A DNA stretch of 64,000 nt, from contig CM041538.1 of assembly GCA_023238725.1 (NCBI GenBank), positions 13,018,880 to 13,082,879 on the forward strand, read 5' to 3'. The stretch is from Scortum barcoo (lineage: Eukaryota > Chordata > Actinopteri > Centrarchiformes > Terapontidae). Under the pieces are notes generated by a model. That model was not told the DNA's origin. It searched no databases and was given only the letters and a program-made list of their open reading frames with translations. Positions 21,985-34,145 of the stretch are shown here, piece by piece. The translations under genes and the position numbers were made by a program. Each line of letters starts with the position of its first letter. Within the stretch, counting starts at the first letter, position 1.

Positions 21985-22260
21985 AGGGCTTATCCCGTCA
22001 TTGTGGAAGTCGGCAGGGACAGCACACAAGAGGTCTCGGGCCAATTACTTTCTGGGTAGCAGCAACCGCCCACCCCATGCCTCCCCGTCCCTCCCTGCCT
22101 CCCTTTGAAACACCCCCACTCGCCTAAGCCTCTTGTCACAGGTGAAGGAGTCGCGGAATAATTACCTCCGCTGCTCAGATGCGCGCTCTCCCTCCGTGCT
22201 CCCTTTCTCTCTCCCTCTCTCCTCACTGAATGCATTTCAAACATTCATTTCCGTGTTCAT
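21985..22260. promoter_or_regulatory. Candidate conserved block
   Basis: Contains GGGCCAATTACTTTC near 22038 and GCGGAATAATTACCTCCGC near 22153, whose outer GCGGA..TCCGC bases pair. Minus-strand ORF 21990-22244 matches nothing. It is continuous with the CpG-rich block upstream apart from the compound microsatellite. Confidence 0.3.
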
Positions 22261-22315
22261 TTCAGTTTGGCCCAGGAGAAAACACCTGTCATGACTCCAA
22301 GCTACTGTGTTTTTT

Positions 22316-22397
22316 AATGTATTTATTTATTTATTTATTTTTATTTTTATTTTCAGCAGGTCCCTATAACTTTGCCCCCCACACACACACACACACT
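22316..22397. repeat. (ATTT)n and (CA)8 repeats
   Basis: ATTT/TTTTA repeats at about 22316-22353, then a C run and a CA tract at 22380-22396. Confidence 0.9.
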
Positions 22398-23339
22398 TGA
22401 TGGTTTAATCAGTTCAGAGATAATTACATCTTTCGTTTAACTTGATCGGATGTGAAGATGGCTGAATGGAAATCAGATGGGGTGGCCAGGTGGAAAAGAG
22501 CCAATTTCTTCGCAGGTCTGGAGCAAATTCTTTTCACTCATGTCACTTTTGAAGTCAAGGTGGCACACCGGTGACTCAACAGCATGCATGCGTTTGTGTA
22601 CAGTGTGTATGTGTGTTTTAATTGTAGCTGTGTTTGCAGACTGTTACTTCAGGCTTTACAGGCAGCTAACTCAGGTCACTGTTTAACTCCTATTCATGAA
22701 ATGCTATTTTGAGCAATAATTAAAAAGTAATCAAACACTGTTTTGTCTGTTTTTCTTAACTCTTTGTCCTGTTCTAAATGCCAATCACCCCAGAATTGGT
22801 TCACAGAAGTAGTATGGTAATAAAAATTCACCTTGAAACAGGCGGGGAAAGATATCTTAACACTGTCCTCTGCCCCCCACCTAGCTGACCACAGAGCTAC
22901 TGAGTGTTCATGACCATGGTCATATGGGGGCAGATTTGGGCAGGTAAATGTATGTTACAGCATGTAAAGGATATATCAAAATTAAACTAAGAAAACATGA
23001 ATAGCTTTAGCTGATATCCCACCCCCAAAGCTACACCGTGTTCTGGAAACCTTTCACAGTTCTTTTCTTTCGACCCCCCTTCCTGTGTCTCCGTAACCTG
23101 TGCCTCAACCCGACCATCTCCTCCCACACATATTCTTTAAAAAAAAAAAAAAGTCTTGACACTACTTCTATTCATCTCTCCCTCTACTGCCTCTCTGGCT
23201 CTTGCTGTAGCTATTCTCCCTTTCCTCTTCCATCTAGTTGTCTACCTCCGTGCCCTTGTGTCCCACCTACCCTCCTTCATGGTATTTAAGCTTCCTCTCC
23301 ATTCCCACCTGGTCCTAAATTCCCTATGAATTACATTTT
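22398..23339. other. Unassigned non-coding DNA
   Basis: No gene is recognised. ATGACCATGGTCAT at 22910-22923 is a perfect 14-bp palindrome, an A-run lies at about 23138-23151, and the following stretch to 23280 is pyrimidine-rich. Confidence 0.5.
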
Positions 23340-23631
23340 GGTAACGCTTCAGATGACTGCTCACAGCATGCAGCGTAATTCCTCGTATAAACAGGTGTAA
23401 CAATGTGGGGGAAAAAATTTGTCCTGTAATAGGTACCCAGTGGGAATAAAAATACCCAGAATATAAATTGTGTTTAAGTTTCCAGATTGTTCTCCTCTAA
23501 CTTTACATCTTGCTCTCTTATACCTACATATGTGTATCAGCATGTACTGCAATGGGATACCACAATAAAATGAAACTGTAAATTGGGTAGAATTACACTG
23601 TATGCTGCTGGCTTATATCTAAAGTGTTACC
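23340..23631. mobile_element. Non-autonomous DNA transposon (MITE-like), about 292 bp
   Basis: It begins GGTAACGCTT and ends AAAGTGTTACC, imperfect terminal inverted repeats of a kind very common in fish short DNA elements. The interior reads GTAACAATGTGGGGG, AATAGGTACCCAGTGGGAAT and GTAGAATTACACTG, as I recall from such elements. It encodes no protein and would depend on another element's transposase. No certain target-site duplication is visible in the flanks, so the exact ends could differ by a few bases. Confidence 0.65.
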
Positions 23632-24880
23632 TATTCTTTACTGAAAATATCTGGCACCAGCTGTGGTCAGGTGTAGCAGTTGGTATGGGTGGGCGGGGTT
23701 AACAGCTCTTTTATTGCCCCGGTTTATGAAGGCAGAGTGAGGCAGCAGGAGACCCCAGCTTTGCAGATTTGAGCCAGATATAAGCACCAGAGTCGCTCCT
23801 TAAAGAATTCCAATTCCAACTCGGAAGACACACCTCATTTATAGAGAAGCAGATGAAAAACTCCAGTAGGACACAAGAGGAAATCTTCCAGGCATAATAA
23901 TCTGCTGTTTGGCCATTTAACAGTGAGGACAATAATTCAAGTTGCTAACCAGCCATGTGTGACTGTTCCACAGATTGCTGTTTTTATCTTTTTGGGCTCT
24001 ATTTCAAAGGTTCTGTCCCAATAAGAAGATAAATTGTAGGGTTGCTTGAGAGGTTACAAAGGCTGCAAGAGCACATAGCTGAGTTACAGTGAAAATAAAG
24101 AGACAGAGCTTTATGGATGTTAAACATGTGCTTATGTGCAGAGATATCTCAATGAGGTCTTTCAAACCTCTATCAGCTGCAGCACGGGGAGTGGGTGTGA
24201 GGGTGTTTGCACACACACTTATGCGGCGGGTTAACTGTTATATGAGTTTGTCAATATACAGTATCTGGCAGATAATTGTCCTTTTAAATGAAACTACTGT
24301 CCAGTCAGTGTCTATTAAATGAAGAAGACAATTTAAGTTTACTCAATAGATTCACTTCTCCAAGTGCAGATAGTGTTTGTCTCATCTGTACCACTACAGT
24401 TTTGACATAACAGAAGATGGAGCCAACCCTGCCAAAACCTCTCATCAATCAATAATAGGCCCAGAACTGTGGAGGATGCAGTATCATAAGGATTTATTTT
24501 GTTTGTTTGTTTGTTTTAAATAATTAAATATTTAAAGCTACAGTGCAGAACTCCTCTTCTGGCAATGAGTGTAAATACAAATAATGTCATGACATGCTTA
24601 TGATGTTACAAAAATACAGAAATCCCCACTGTTTCAAGATAATAATTCATTATAAGGGTATAGTAAATGTAATAGCTACATAGCTAACCCCAAATACCAA
24701 CCAATCTGTGTCTTCCCTCAGTCCATTGTCTTCTTTAAGAGCAACACAAACGCAATTTGTGTTTGTCCCTGTTATCTATATATATATTTAAAAACCCAGT
24801 AAACATCCCAGAGATTTACCTGATGGTAATAGGCTTTATCAGCATTGTGTCAACTGGTATGGCAAGAGCACGATTGTAAC
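23632..24880. other. AT-rich non-coding DNA
   Basis: No gene is seen. A (GTTT)4 run occurs at about 24497-24516 and a short (TA)n at about 24778-24788. Confidence 0.55.
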
Positions 24881-25310
24881 GGACATTCATTTGTGTGTAA
24901 ATTTAAATATATCAGGCTCAAGGAATCACTATGGTGCTCCAAATAACATCACAATATCAGAGGAGACTACATGCTTTTGCCTTGTCCTCGGCTGTCATTC
25001 CAACATTCCCAGGCTTGGTGAACGGCCCCAGTATGGGATCCCTATTCCGATGACAGACGAAAGGGCAAGTCAAGTCTCCCACAGCTCCTGAAGGACAAAA
25101 GCCAGTCATAATAAGTCAAGGCTGATCCCTGGACCCTGGGCCCCACCAACAAGGAAGACAAAGCTTTGAGTTTTCCTCACAAAGGCAAGTTATTACAGCG
25201 GAGAGCCTCACGTTGCTACATTGTCAATCAAACTCTGGCCTGATAGAGGAGCGGAGCTAGGCTGTTTTTCTTCACTTAATTTGAGGAAATCAAAAGTGTT
25301 TTCTCTTTCA
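24881..25310. promoter_or_regulatory. Candidate conserved block
   Basis: Repeat-free, balanced sequence with CACAATATCAGAGG, CCGATGACAGACG (TGACAG MEIS/TGIF-like, near 25047), CATAATAAGTCAAGG and CATTGTCAATCAAACTC (near 25221). Frames here show no known protein. Confidence 0.25.
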
Positions 25311-25870
25311 CTCGCCCCAACCTACTGCTCAAGCACTCTCTGTCCCATTCTCTTTTTTTAAAACTTTCTCATTACTTCCACTTGCTCCCTCCTCTCCAAT
25401 TACAGACCAGTCTTTCATCTCCACGGCCAAGGAATGGAGTGATAGGATCAGGAGGAAGAGTGAAGAAAGAGGCTTTGTTGCCCTTTACCTCCCCCCTCTG
25501 ATACCCCACCCTGGCCTTCTAATAACCCCAGGGCTACTCAGGTCACTCCAAGATTGTGGTTTACGCAGTCTCAGCTCTGTGATGCAACATAAAGATATAA
25601 CACACTATATATTTTAAACTCAAACACAGTGTATTGTGCTGTCAAACGCACATGCATCATTGTGATGCCATTCTAACTTGAAAACAGTAACCTTGATATT
25701 GGTTCAATACAAGTAAAAAAAAAAAACTCCATTCATATCACACAAACATACATTTTGAATCCCAACTTATCTATTCCTTAATCCAAATAAGAAAGGATGT
25801 TTCTTGCAGAGTTGCAATATTAAAAACAGCACAGTAATGCTAAACATTGAAAGGAGAACATTTGCCATTT
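25311..25870. other. Unassigned non-coding DNA
   Basis: Pyrimidine-rich to about 25520, then AT-rich with an A-run at about 25716-25727. Nothing recognisable. Confidence 0.5.
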
Positions 25871-26830
25871 GTCAGTCTCCCTTAAGAATCCATGGCATTG
25901 TTGCATCGAGGAATTACAGAGTCCATATGGTTGTGCACTGGAGACACACAATGCATGCTTTTAAAGTCTCATCAATTGCTGTTTTCTCGCCTACTGGATT
26001 TTCTGGCATATTTAAAAGACCAAGTCCTTGGTTGGTATCTTAATGTCGTCCTTGGGTTTATGGAGGCTTACTTTCTGTTAGCTCTGGTGCCCCACATGTC
26101 CCAGCTAATCTGTTGCTGCGGCTTTCTTGGCGAAGCTTTCAGATGACATTGAAGTAAATGGAGCCAGACAACAAACACTCACAAAGGGGTAACGCTATCC
26201 AAAGCTAATGTCTGAGTGGGCCTCCCCGAGTGATCTGTTACTTTTAACAAGTTGAAGTCTCAATATATTTCACATTTGTTTGACTTGCTTAGGTTCTGGC
26301 AGTTACTGACCCACTGAGGGATTTGGGTACATGAACACACTTGGTCATAGCAGCCCTCTCGTGCAAATTATATTTACCTTTCAGGATCTGAGTACAGACG
26401 TCACTTTCTGCCATCGTGTTCCCATTGGACCACGGGCCTGTCTCTTCACCACTAAGGAAATTTGAGTTCACCGTGGACTCCCCAGAGCCAGGGCCTTTCC
26501 CAGGAGCACAGGCCCCATAGAGTTAGGGTAATTAGGCCAGGTGAATAGGCCAGCAGCCTGCTTACAGTGGGGCCTTGTTCCCTGCTGTAACATGGTCCAT
26601 TGTCTCAGGACTGGGGTAGAGGAGGAAGGTTTCATTCAGGAAATGGATCAGGGGATGGGACTTTAATTAGAGTCACCATAATTTAGTATAATGCAGCCAT
26701 AATTGAAGATTCGCTAAAAGGAGGGATTGGAGCATGGTCCAGCACAATGAGTGTCCTGGTGAGGGGCAGTTTTGTGGGGAGAGGGAGTCTAAATTACCTG
26801 GGGAACACTGTCATTCCGCTGCACAATAAA
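25871..26830. promoter_or_regulatory. Candidate conserved cluster
   Basis: Two repeat-poor stretches. The first (25880-26150) holds an 84-codon open frame at 25892-26146 with hydrophobic composition but no recognisable domain. The second (26450-26750) has GGGTAATTAGGCC near 26527, CTTTAATTAGAGTC near 26660, GCAGCCATAATTGAAG near 26693 and ATTTAGTATAATGC, a cluster of TAAT words in otherwise GC-balanced DNA. Confidence 0.3.
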
Positions 26831-27195
26831 CAACATCTGGTATGTGATTGAAACAATTTGCAGACCTCAAGAAGAAGAGGGGGAAAAAATTAGATAATGT
26901 TCCTGTTTATATGCAAATACTGCAGTTCAACATAATGACTTGGAAGAGCGACTGTACTACAAGCGTGTTAAAAACATGGCTGGAGATGGCCAAATGTGCC
27001 AACAATGTAGGAAAACATGGACATGTTCTATATTACTGGCCATGCCCATCTTTGTCTCCCCCCCTACAGTCTTTCTTAGGCCTGTAGCTGTGCTCTCTTC
27101 CAGCCTGTTTTTCTCTGGTGCACGGAGCTGCTACAGGCAAGATAAGGCTGGTCTCCCCGAGTTAGGGCTTAGCATAATCCCTCTTCCTTCCTCAG
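26831..27195. other. Unassigned non-coding DNA
   Basis: Mixed composition. Frames of 79 and 107 codons are open here and match nothing known. Confidence 0.45.
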
Positions 27196-27214
27196 AAAAA
27201 AAAAAAAAAAAAAA
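27196..27214. repeat. Poly(A) run, 19 bases
   Basis: Nineteen A residues. No transposon body precedes it that I can recognise, so it is probably a simple homopolymer rather than a retroposon tail. Confidence 0.9.
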
Positions 27215-27239
27215 CAGTGCTGAGGCTCATCAACACACA

Positions 27240-27480
27240 GCCGAAGAAGAGAGGAGGAAGTGATGGAGAAAGGGAGAGAGAAGGCAGGAATGGGGGAGGC
27301 GGAAAGGGTAACGAGGGAGAGAGAAAGCAGGGGTAGGGGAACAGGAGTATAGTAAGACGGCTGCCACACATTTAGCAAAATTTCGCCAGGCGTGAAAGAA
27401 GTACAAAGGAATGCGAGGGTGCAGTGGCAGTGGCAACGGAGGAAAAGGGGAGGAACAGTTTTGCGTTCCTGATGATCAGA
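27240..27480. repeat. Purine-rich (GA/GGA) tract
   Basis: Strong purine bias on the plus strand, most marked at 27245-27345. The minus-strand frame of 157 codons (27169-27642) and its sister frame derive much of their length from this bias (Leu/Pro/Ser-rich translation) and are not treated as genes. Confidence 0.75.
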
Positions 27481-27750
27481 CTGCGAGCTAATCCTTTGAC
27501 AAGAGGGTCTGGGGAAACCCAATCCTGATGCCCAAAGGCCTGACATGCCTAAAGCTGGCATCCCAACTCCAGTGGCAGGATTCAGACAATGAGTCTGTGA
27601 GCCGGTGCCATTTACTTCCGAGGAATAAGCTGGCATGGGCACAGCTGTTCAAAGATGGGTACAGACAGAGCTGCTCCCCACCTCCAAAAAACACAAAAGA
27701 ACTAGTTTGTTGTGAAAATGGATAAAACAGCTTAGAAAAAGTACTGGAGA
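27481..27750. other. Mixed-composition non-coding DNA
   Basis: Balanced composition with no recognisable motif cluster. Overlapping frames on both strands match nothing. Confidence 0.4.
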
Positions 27751-27821
27751 TGCATGGATGGGCGTGATGAAAGATAGACAGATGGATGGATGCATGCTCA
27801 AGGGTAGATGAATGGATTAGA
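27751..27821. repeat. Degenerate (GATG)n tract
   Basis: GATG/GATGGATG words with substitutions, including GATGGATGGATGCATG at about 27781-27796. Confidence 0.8.
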
Positions 27822-28880
27822 GGCCCGTGTGCCAGTATCATTCACATCAGACTTGAAGGTAGAGTTGGCAGGATGAATTACCTAAGGCGCTACAGTGTAA
27901 GCCACACAGCCGTCATCCTATTTTTGTCTCTTCTGAAGTGCAGATAGACAATAGTAAAACAACAAAAAAGCAGTTGGCACTTGTCATCTTGATTGCCAAA
28001 TATCAAAGATTGTGAGACTTAAATACAAAGTAAACCAACACAGCGAAAATGGCAATGGTGCTGTTCCTATCAAGGTGATACATCAGTACTGCCTTGACAC
28101 TGGGTTATTGTCCTGAAAGAAGAAATCTTTTTTTTTTAAGGGGTTTTATCCTTTTTCATTGTCTCTTTTTCTCAACGCACAATCTCGTTTACTCTCAAAC
28201 AAAATAACATGACTCATCTCAAGAATAAAGGCAAAGCACAACGAGATCTGGCAGATGTGACAAGGTGTGACAAGTTCCCAACTCTCCCAAGTTTCCAAAG
28301 TCAGCCTGAATTCCAGGAGGTAAAACATCATTACAGATGGGAAAACAGAGCTGCAATGGGTTTGACACTTCAATAATAGTCCATGATTGAAACAATAGCA
28401 AAGAGACCGCTCTCTGGTAATTCAACACAGAGCAAAAATGCAACCGCACCAACTGACCCTTTCCATCTTGATGTATCAGGGTTCATTGCTCAAGGAGAGA
28501 CCAAAAACCCTGCATGTTAGCATAATGTCGTCACTGTCTTATTGACCTGATAATGTTTTGGTGACTGACAACTATTTCGGAGTTTTGACATTTTTAGCGT
28601 CTCAGCTTCTCTTGCCTCAACATTCAATGGGCTCTTTGTTGTGAAGCTAACTTAAGACAAGCATGGGGATGTGCTTAGAAAGCAAGATAGGAAAAATTAA
28701 ACTTGCTTAAGCCCAAATAATGGTGAGACTCTACCGTCTTCTTCAAAGAGGTTTTTATTTAATGCTTCTTTTTTTTTATGCCCCCTAATCCCATTATGTC
28801 AAAAAGCAAAACATCTGTGGGTTACCATGTTTAAAAAATGATGGCTGGGTTCATTTAAGAGGAGCTGAAAAGAAACAGAA
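27822..28880. other. AT-rich non-coding DNA
   Basis: No gene, RNA or repeat family is recognised. T-runs occur near 28129 and 28768. Confidence 0.55.
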
Positions 28881-29160
28881 GAGTGAAAACGTGACAAAGA
28901 TCGACTTTGCAGTGTATCATAGCGTTAATCATTTTGTGGAATGGAACCCTAAATTAAATTCAGATGAGATGAATGTTTTAATCAATTGGCAATCTGGGGC
29001 TGACATGAGATTGATTGAGAATGTTTCATTATCAACATACAATTTCCACTGTCTGGAGCCTTATGCTGATTTTCATTTGAGGCAAGCCGTGCCACATGCC
29101 ATTGAAGTTGTTGACAATTAATAGGACTGACGACACAGCTATTCATCATGCCATACTGTT
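28881..29160. promoter_or_regulatory. Candidate conserved block with a 76-codon frame
   Basis: The plus frame 28891-29121 translates to a fairly even amino-acid mix without low complexity, which first suggests an exon. No acceptor or donor of quality frames it and no domain is recognised. The DNA holds TTTTAATCAATTGGC, GATTGATTGAG and TTGACAATTAATAGG, words typical of homeodomain-bound enhancers. I lean to conserved non-coding DNA. Confidence 0.35.
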
Positions 29161-29700
29161 CTGTTTTATTTTTCAGCTTAAGTGTTTGGTATGGGTATGA
29201 GCGTGCGTGTGTGGCTGTCTCTGGTTCTGTGAGAGCATACACTCATGTCAGCCTGAATGGGTGTGTGTTTGTGTCTGGGATGAGAGGAAAGCATGCAGAT
29301 GAAAGGATTACTGAAGATTTTTGTCTGGAGAGGAAAGTCAGTGCTTTGGGGGGGGAAACATGGGAAGTGAAAAAGATGGCAGGAGTAGGCCTAATGACAA
29401 ATGCCTTTTTTCTAGTGGTTTATGTGTGGCTTTATAGCTGGTTTTTAATGAATTCATAAACATGCTATGCAGTTGTGTCTTCTCTGTCTCCTCAATGCCA
29501 CCGCCCAGTGAAAAATAAGTCGTTTTTATCTTAAAAGGCACTGGCACGATTATATGTCAGATGTGCCAGACAGCATGAAGAACAAGCAGCATTAAAGCCA
29601 AGTGAAATTTTACAATGAGAAAATGATAAAAGGCATATTAAATTAGTAACAGAAAGGTTGGAAGTGAGATGCGTCCTTTAATCTGTCGTTGGTCTTGAAC
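29161..29700. other. TG-rich then AT-rich spacer
   Basis: A mildly TG-rich stretch at 29185-29285 and an eight-G run at 29349-29356. The 103-codon frame 29148-29459 matches nothing. Confidence 0.5.
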
Positions 29701-31990
29701 TCCATATTGTTTATATTAATGTCAGTCACCGATAACAGAATAGTAATGACTAGTTACTACATCACCAGAGTGGATGTGATGCGTGGGGGCTTGTTGCGTT
29801 TGATATTGATTCAGATTCCTTTTGTTAGTTGCAGGGATTCAGATACCATCAAAGAGGGTGTTCACCGTGTCAGCACACAAGACACATATAGACAAAGATG
29901 TTTTCTATGCAAATATGACACATTAAATGGAAAACTACCCTAAAACATCAACAATAAATGTCAGTATTTAGAACAAGAGACTCATGCAAAATGGCCTGGA
30001 GGAAGCCAACAAGAGAGTGGTTATTTTTCACCAACGTTCAGCGCTCACACATGAAGAGAGAGATGCCAGCATCTTCACCCACAGTAGCCTCAGGAGACCA
30101 GAATGCAACACAGCAACAAGACTTAATGTGTTGGGAGTGAGGGGTGAGAGTTAGTTTTTCTTGACCAGAGAAACCTCTGCTCTTCTTATTGCTCTCGCCA
30201 CCTACACATATAACAGAGAGCCAAATTGGAACAAGCACGGTATTTCAGAAGACAGTTTGGCAAATGTTAGGAATCACTACAAGCCATGTAGATACTTTTG
30301 TCTTTACCTTCAAAAGGCACCCGCTGAGACTTCTGGCATCACTGAGGGTGGGTGAATGGAGTTTTGTTCACAGTGCTCAAAGTGTTGAAAGAGTATACCT
30401 GATTAACCCATCGGTAACGTGTCTTTACAGAAACAATGTGATTACTTAGGATAACCCATAAACCATCTCCTGTTGCTTCTCAAATTGGCTAGTAGACTGT
30501 GTCTGCTAGTACTAATTACTGTAAACTTGTTTCTTCTCAGTTAGTGGCACTTGCTTTGCTAACCAGGGAGTTTAAGGAATCTTAAGCAAGCTCCCATGAC
30601 TACACGGTGGAGGTCAAAGGGCCATCAAAGGAAAAAGAAGTAAGAGAGTGAATGATGCTGAGGTTTCCTTGACCCGACCAGAGACATAGTCCAGGTGATA
30701 TCAGGATACAGTTACGGAAGTGACTGGATGCAATGAATGAAGTTTCCTGTGGAGTTCCAGTCAAACTCATGATATCCATGGATTGAACTAACAAACCACT
30801 GGTCACAAGTTTCTCTCATATATGTATAATAAAGCGTAAAGGAGTATTCATCCAGGATCACCTCTCGTTCTCTTTCTCTTGTCTCTCCACACCATGGTAA
30901 GTAGTTATCCTAACCCAACCTTTAGCAGCATAACATGGAAAACTACTTTAACCTAACTCTTGTTTGCTTTCCACTGATATTGTAGAAATATTTAAGATTG
31001 TGGTTAATATTATTAGATGTGGACAATCTAATCTCACGTTTGGATGCTGCCATCTCTGCGCAGTACACACACTTGTGTGGTCAAGCACATGTAAAGTTGT
31101 TCCTAACAGTATCCTGAAAGATCAGTTAAATCATCCTGAACCTAGCTGTTTATCTGTTCTTCCATCTGGTTTAAGGGCTTGTTAAAGTTTTCATGGGTAT
31201 AATGATTTTTGAAAAAACCCCCATTTTTCACAATGCAGTTTGGTTCCTCCATTCATTCAACACATCAAAACCCATGCTCACGATATCAAATAATGAGGGA
31301 AAAAGGCTAAAACATGGCAGCATCATGTCAGATTTTATACAACTGTTTGAATAGGGCTAAAGATTAGAGAAGGGCCAAGCCGGATTTGTTGTCTTGCCAA
31401 TCGACAGGCTTGGCTCCAGCAGAACCTGATCAGAATGCAAAGCTTCCCAGGAGAGCCATTGTGTCTGTCTTGCAAGACGGCCTGTATCTGTAAAGCCTCT
31501 CAGTGTTGGATTACTGATCTCCAGGATCAGCGTTCAGGTCGCCAATCAACTTGTGATCCAGGAGTTAATCAACAGATTTCACATCCAAATATCATCTCTG
31601 CATCAAAATGCTACATATAGGCTAAATATTAAATATTCAACAGCCATGATCACTTTGTCATATTAAAATAGTTGTATTCAAATAGATAATGAGATATGTA
31701 AATGATGTAAGATAATTAATTAGCTGGCACATTTCTGCATTTGATGTTGAATATATGAAAGTAACAGTAGCTTTAGAGTTAACAAAGGATGGCAGGACCT
31801 TAACCTGTGGCATAAATCACTCTTTTTCTAGCTCTATTATCACATTGTCTTCAAGGAAATTGAAGCATTTGTGCGATTTATAATTCTTTTAAAAGTAAAA
31901 TGTTTTTAATTGATAGCTAAACCTTTTTTGAAACAAAATGTCACATTTCCATAGTCGTTTCAGTGGAAACTATTCAGTGTCATTTGATAT
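29701..31990. other. AT-rich non-coding DNA, nothing recognisable
   Basis: Over 2 kb with only short chance frames. No repeat family, RNA gene or motif cluster stands out. Confidence 0.55.
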
Positions 31991-32985
31991 ATAAAAGTTT
32001 TTAAATGAAATACAGCCCCAGGAACACCGGTGCACGCCTTCCTCTCCTTGTCAAACTCAAACACGAGAGCTGAGGCCATTCAGCCATCCAGTCCCCAGGG
32101 TGGGTCCCTCTAGAACCTTAAGCTTCATTGAAAACTGTCATTCTCCTTTTTTAAGCAAACACTGACTCACCTCCAAATCTTGGGCACAGTGCCAACTTAA
32201 ACATATATTAAGAGGGGGCGTACCAAATGAGCGGCATGATGCAGAGGACTCTTGACGGCTCTACCAGGTGTGGGAATAAAAAAAAATAAAAACAGGCATA
32301 ATTGCTGATGCACTCTGTAATTAGTATGTCAAAATGATGTGCACTCGCAGGGCAAGTGCACATCACGTTGGGAAGAATAATGAACTGTGGTGACAGGTCA
32401 TATATCATATATCATAAAAAGGTTGACCTGTTTTTATAGATAATTAAATCATGTTAAGATCATTTTAAAGCTGGACCGTAAGTTGTTAAATCTTATTGTT
32501 ATAACAAGTAGAACCTGAACAATGTCCTTTCTTTCTTATTACTATATCAATACTAGTTGATTTGTGAATGTTCTGACATAAGCATATGTTGGTATTGACG
32601 ACATAAAGCTGTCAGGATGTAGTCATACTCTACTGTGAGCTGAATACCTTCTTGTTATCAAATGTATCTTCAGTTCATCTTCAGTGTCAAAATGAATGTG
32701 CTGCTTTGATTATCAATGAAATTGATTGTGGAAAATTTGGGACTGTGAGTTCAACTTCTGCCACCTGTTGTATGTTGTCAGCGATCAAATTTGGCCTGTA
32801 GTCTTCACTTTTGATGACTTAAAATGTAATAATCCAGGGATTCAGCCATGATCTCCTTTTATATTCTTATATGTCACTCTGGATAAGCTTTCTGCTTAAA
32901 AAAAAAGAAAAAAAAAACTTAAGTGCATCTACTAATTACTTTACAGTTGTCAAAGTGTTGAACTCCTTAAATCACACAGGACAGA
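31991..32985. other. AT-rich non-coding DNA with a small direct repeat
   Basis: The stretch at about 32398-32415 is three tandem copies of ATCAT/ATATCAT type. A-runs lie near 32279 and 32898-32916. Otherwise nothing is seen. Confidence 0.55.
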
Positions 32986-33270
32986 CGCCGACAGCTCCCT
33001 GAATGCTGGCTCGGACCATCCAAGGAATTCAGGTTTTTAATCCTTCCTTTAGGATACGATCAACCAGACAGGTGTGGGTCCGTTGAAAGCTGCGTGTCTC
33101 AGTGGGAGCAGATCCCAGCCTGATCATGCAGGGATTTCACTGAGTGCAACGTGTGTGAACCCACCTGGGGTGGAAGCAACGCCCAGAAGCACAGGTTTAA
33201 GGTTTATGGACAGGGGCGGTTTGCTGACGGTGCCTGCTTGAACATACAGCATAGCAGGGGGCTAATTGGT
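32986..33270. promoter_or_regulatory. GC-balanced candidate block
   Basis: Repeat-free stretch with TAGGATACGATCAACC, CACCTGGGGTGG and, near 33252-33263, AGCAGGGGGC, a partial CTCF-like core. Low confidence. Confidence 0.2.
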
Positions 33271-33714
33271 GTAGGATCACATTCAGTCACATTCTCTGGC
33301 AGGGAATTCGCCATGTTAGGATTTTGAATGTGGATCAAGACCAGTTTAATTTTTTTTTAAGGCTTAAGAAGCCAAAAACTAAATCATTTATCAGTCATTC
33401 TTGGTGGCTTTTTTGTTTTAGTTTCTGGAGATTTTTTGTTTGTTCATTCACGGTAATTACAGCTGTTCAAACCTACCCATGGCTGGCTTTGTGTAATACA
33501 AACACATGACTGCATCATAAAAAGAGTTGTATCTTAGAGGATTTTTCTCTTGGAACGTCCTCTCTTATTCGGAGTGTTTACAGAACAGTAAGACTTTATT
33601 TGATCGGTACAGGTTGGAACACCTTTTATGTAATTTGGCTCAAGGGGAAAAAAAAATTCCTGTATCATTACTGTGATCAAACATTCCATCTATCGAGGTC
33701 CAAGCCCTCTGACT
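33271..33714. other. AT-rich spacer
   Basis: T-runs near 33350 and A-run near 33648. No gene is recognised. Confidence 0.5.
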
Positions 33715-33734
33715 ACACACACACACACACACAC
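33715..33734. repeat. (AC)10 microsatellite
   Basis: Pure AC repeat. The minus-strand Cys-Val frame across it is an artefact. Confidence 0.95.
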
Positions 33735-34145
33735 AAAGACACACAAAGAAAATAGCTTCTAAGAGACACAGAGGGACTCGTTGGGCTCCTTTGTCTGTCT
33801 CCCACCTCTCACCTGTCTCTGTGATAAATTGGACACATCTGGCATTTCCCCCGGGGCCACTGGCCACTGTCTGTGCTTGCCAACAGCTTCTGCCTGCTTT
33901 TGCTCAATCTTTCATCAGTGCTACCTTTTTCTCCAAGAAAACTTGGATCCTCTGCGGTGTAACTAGGGATTCACAAGAACTTTCCTTTAGTTGAAAAATT
34001 GCAAATAACACATTACCTCGGATTGGTTATTGAGATATCTAAATGTTGCTGATTTGGAAAAGAAAAAAAAGATGCTCCATGATTGCTCTCTTTCCGGCCA
34101 TCTCTTCTAAAACAAATGAAAAGCCAATTTGTTGTGACGGCAACT
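33735..34145. other. Unassigned non-coding DNA
   Basis: Pyrimidine-rich near 33790-33930, AT-rich after that. No gene or repeat family is recognised. Confidence 0.45.

Noticed and set aside
27169..27642. 157-codon minus-strand frame
   Set aside because: Much of its length comes from a poly(A) run and a purine-rich tract that read as Phe, Leu, Pro and Ser on the other strand.
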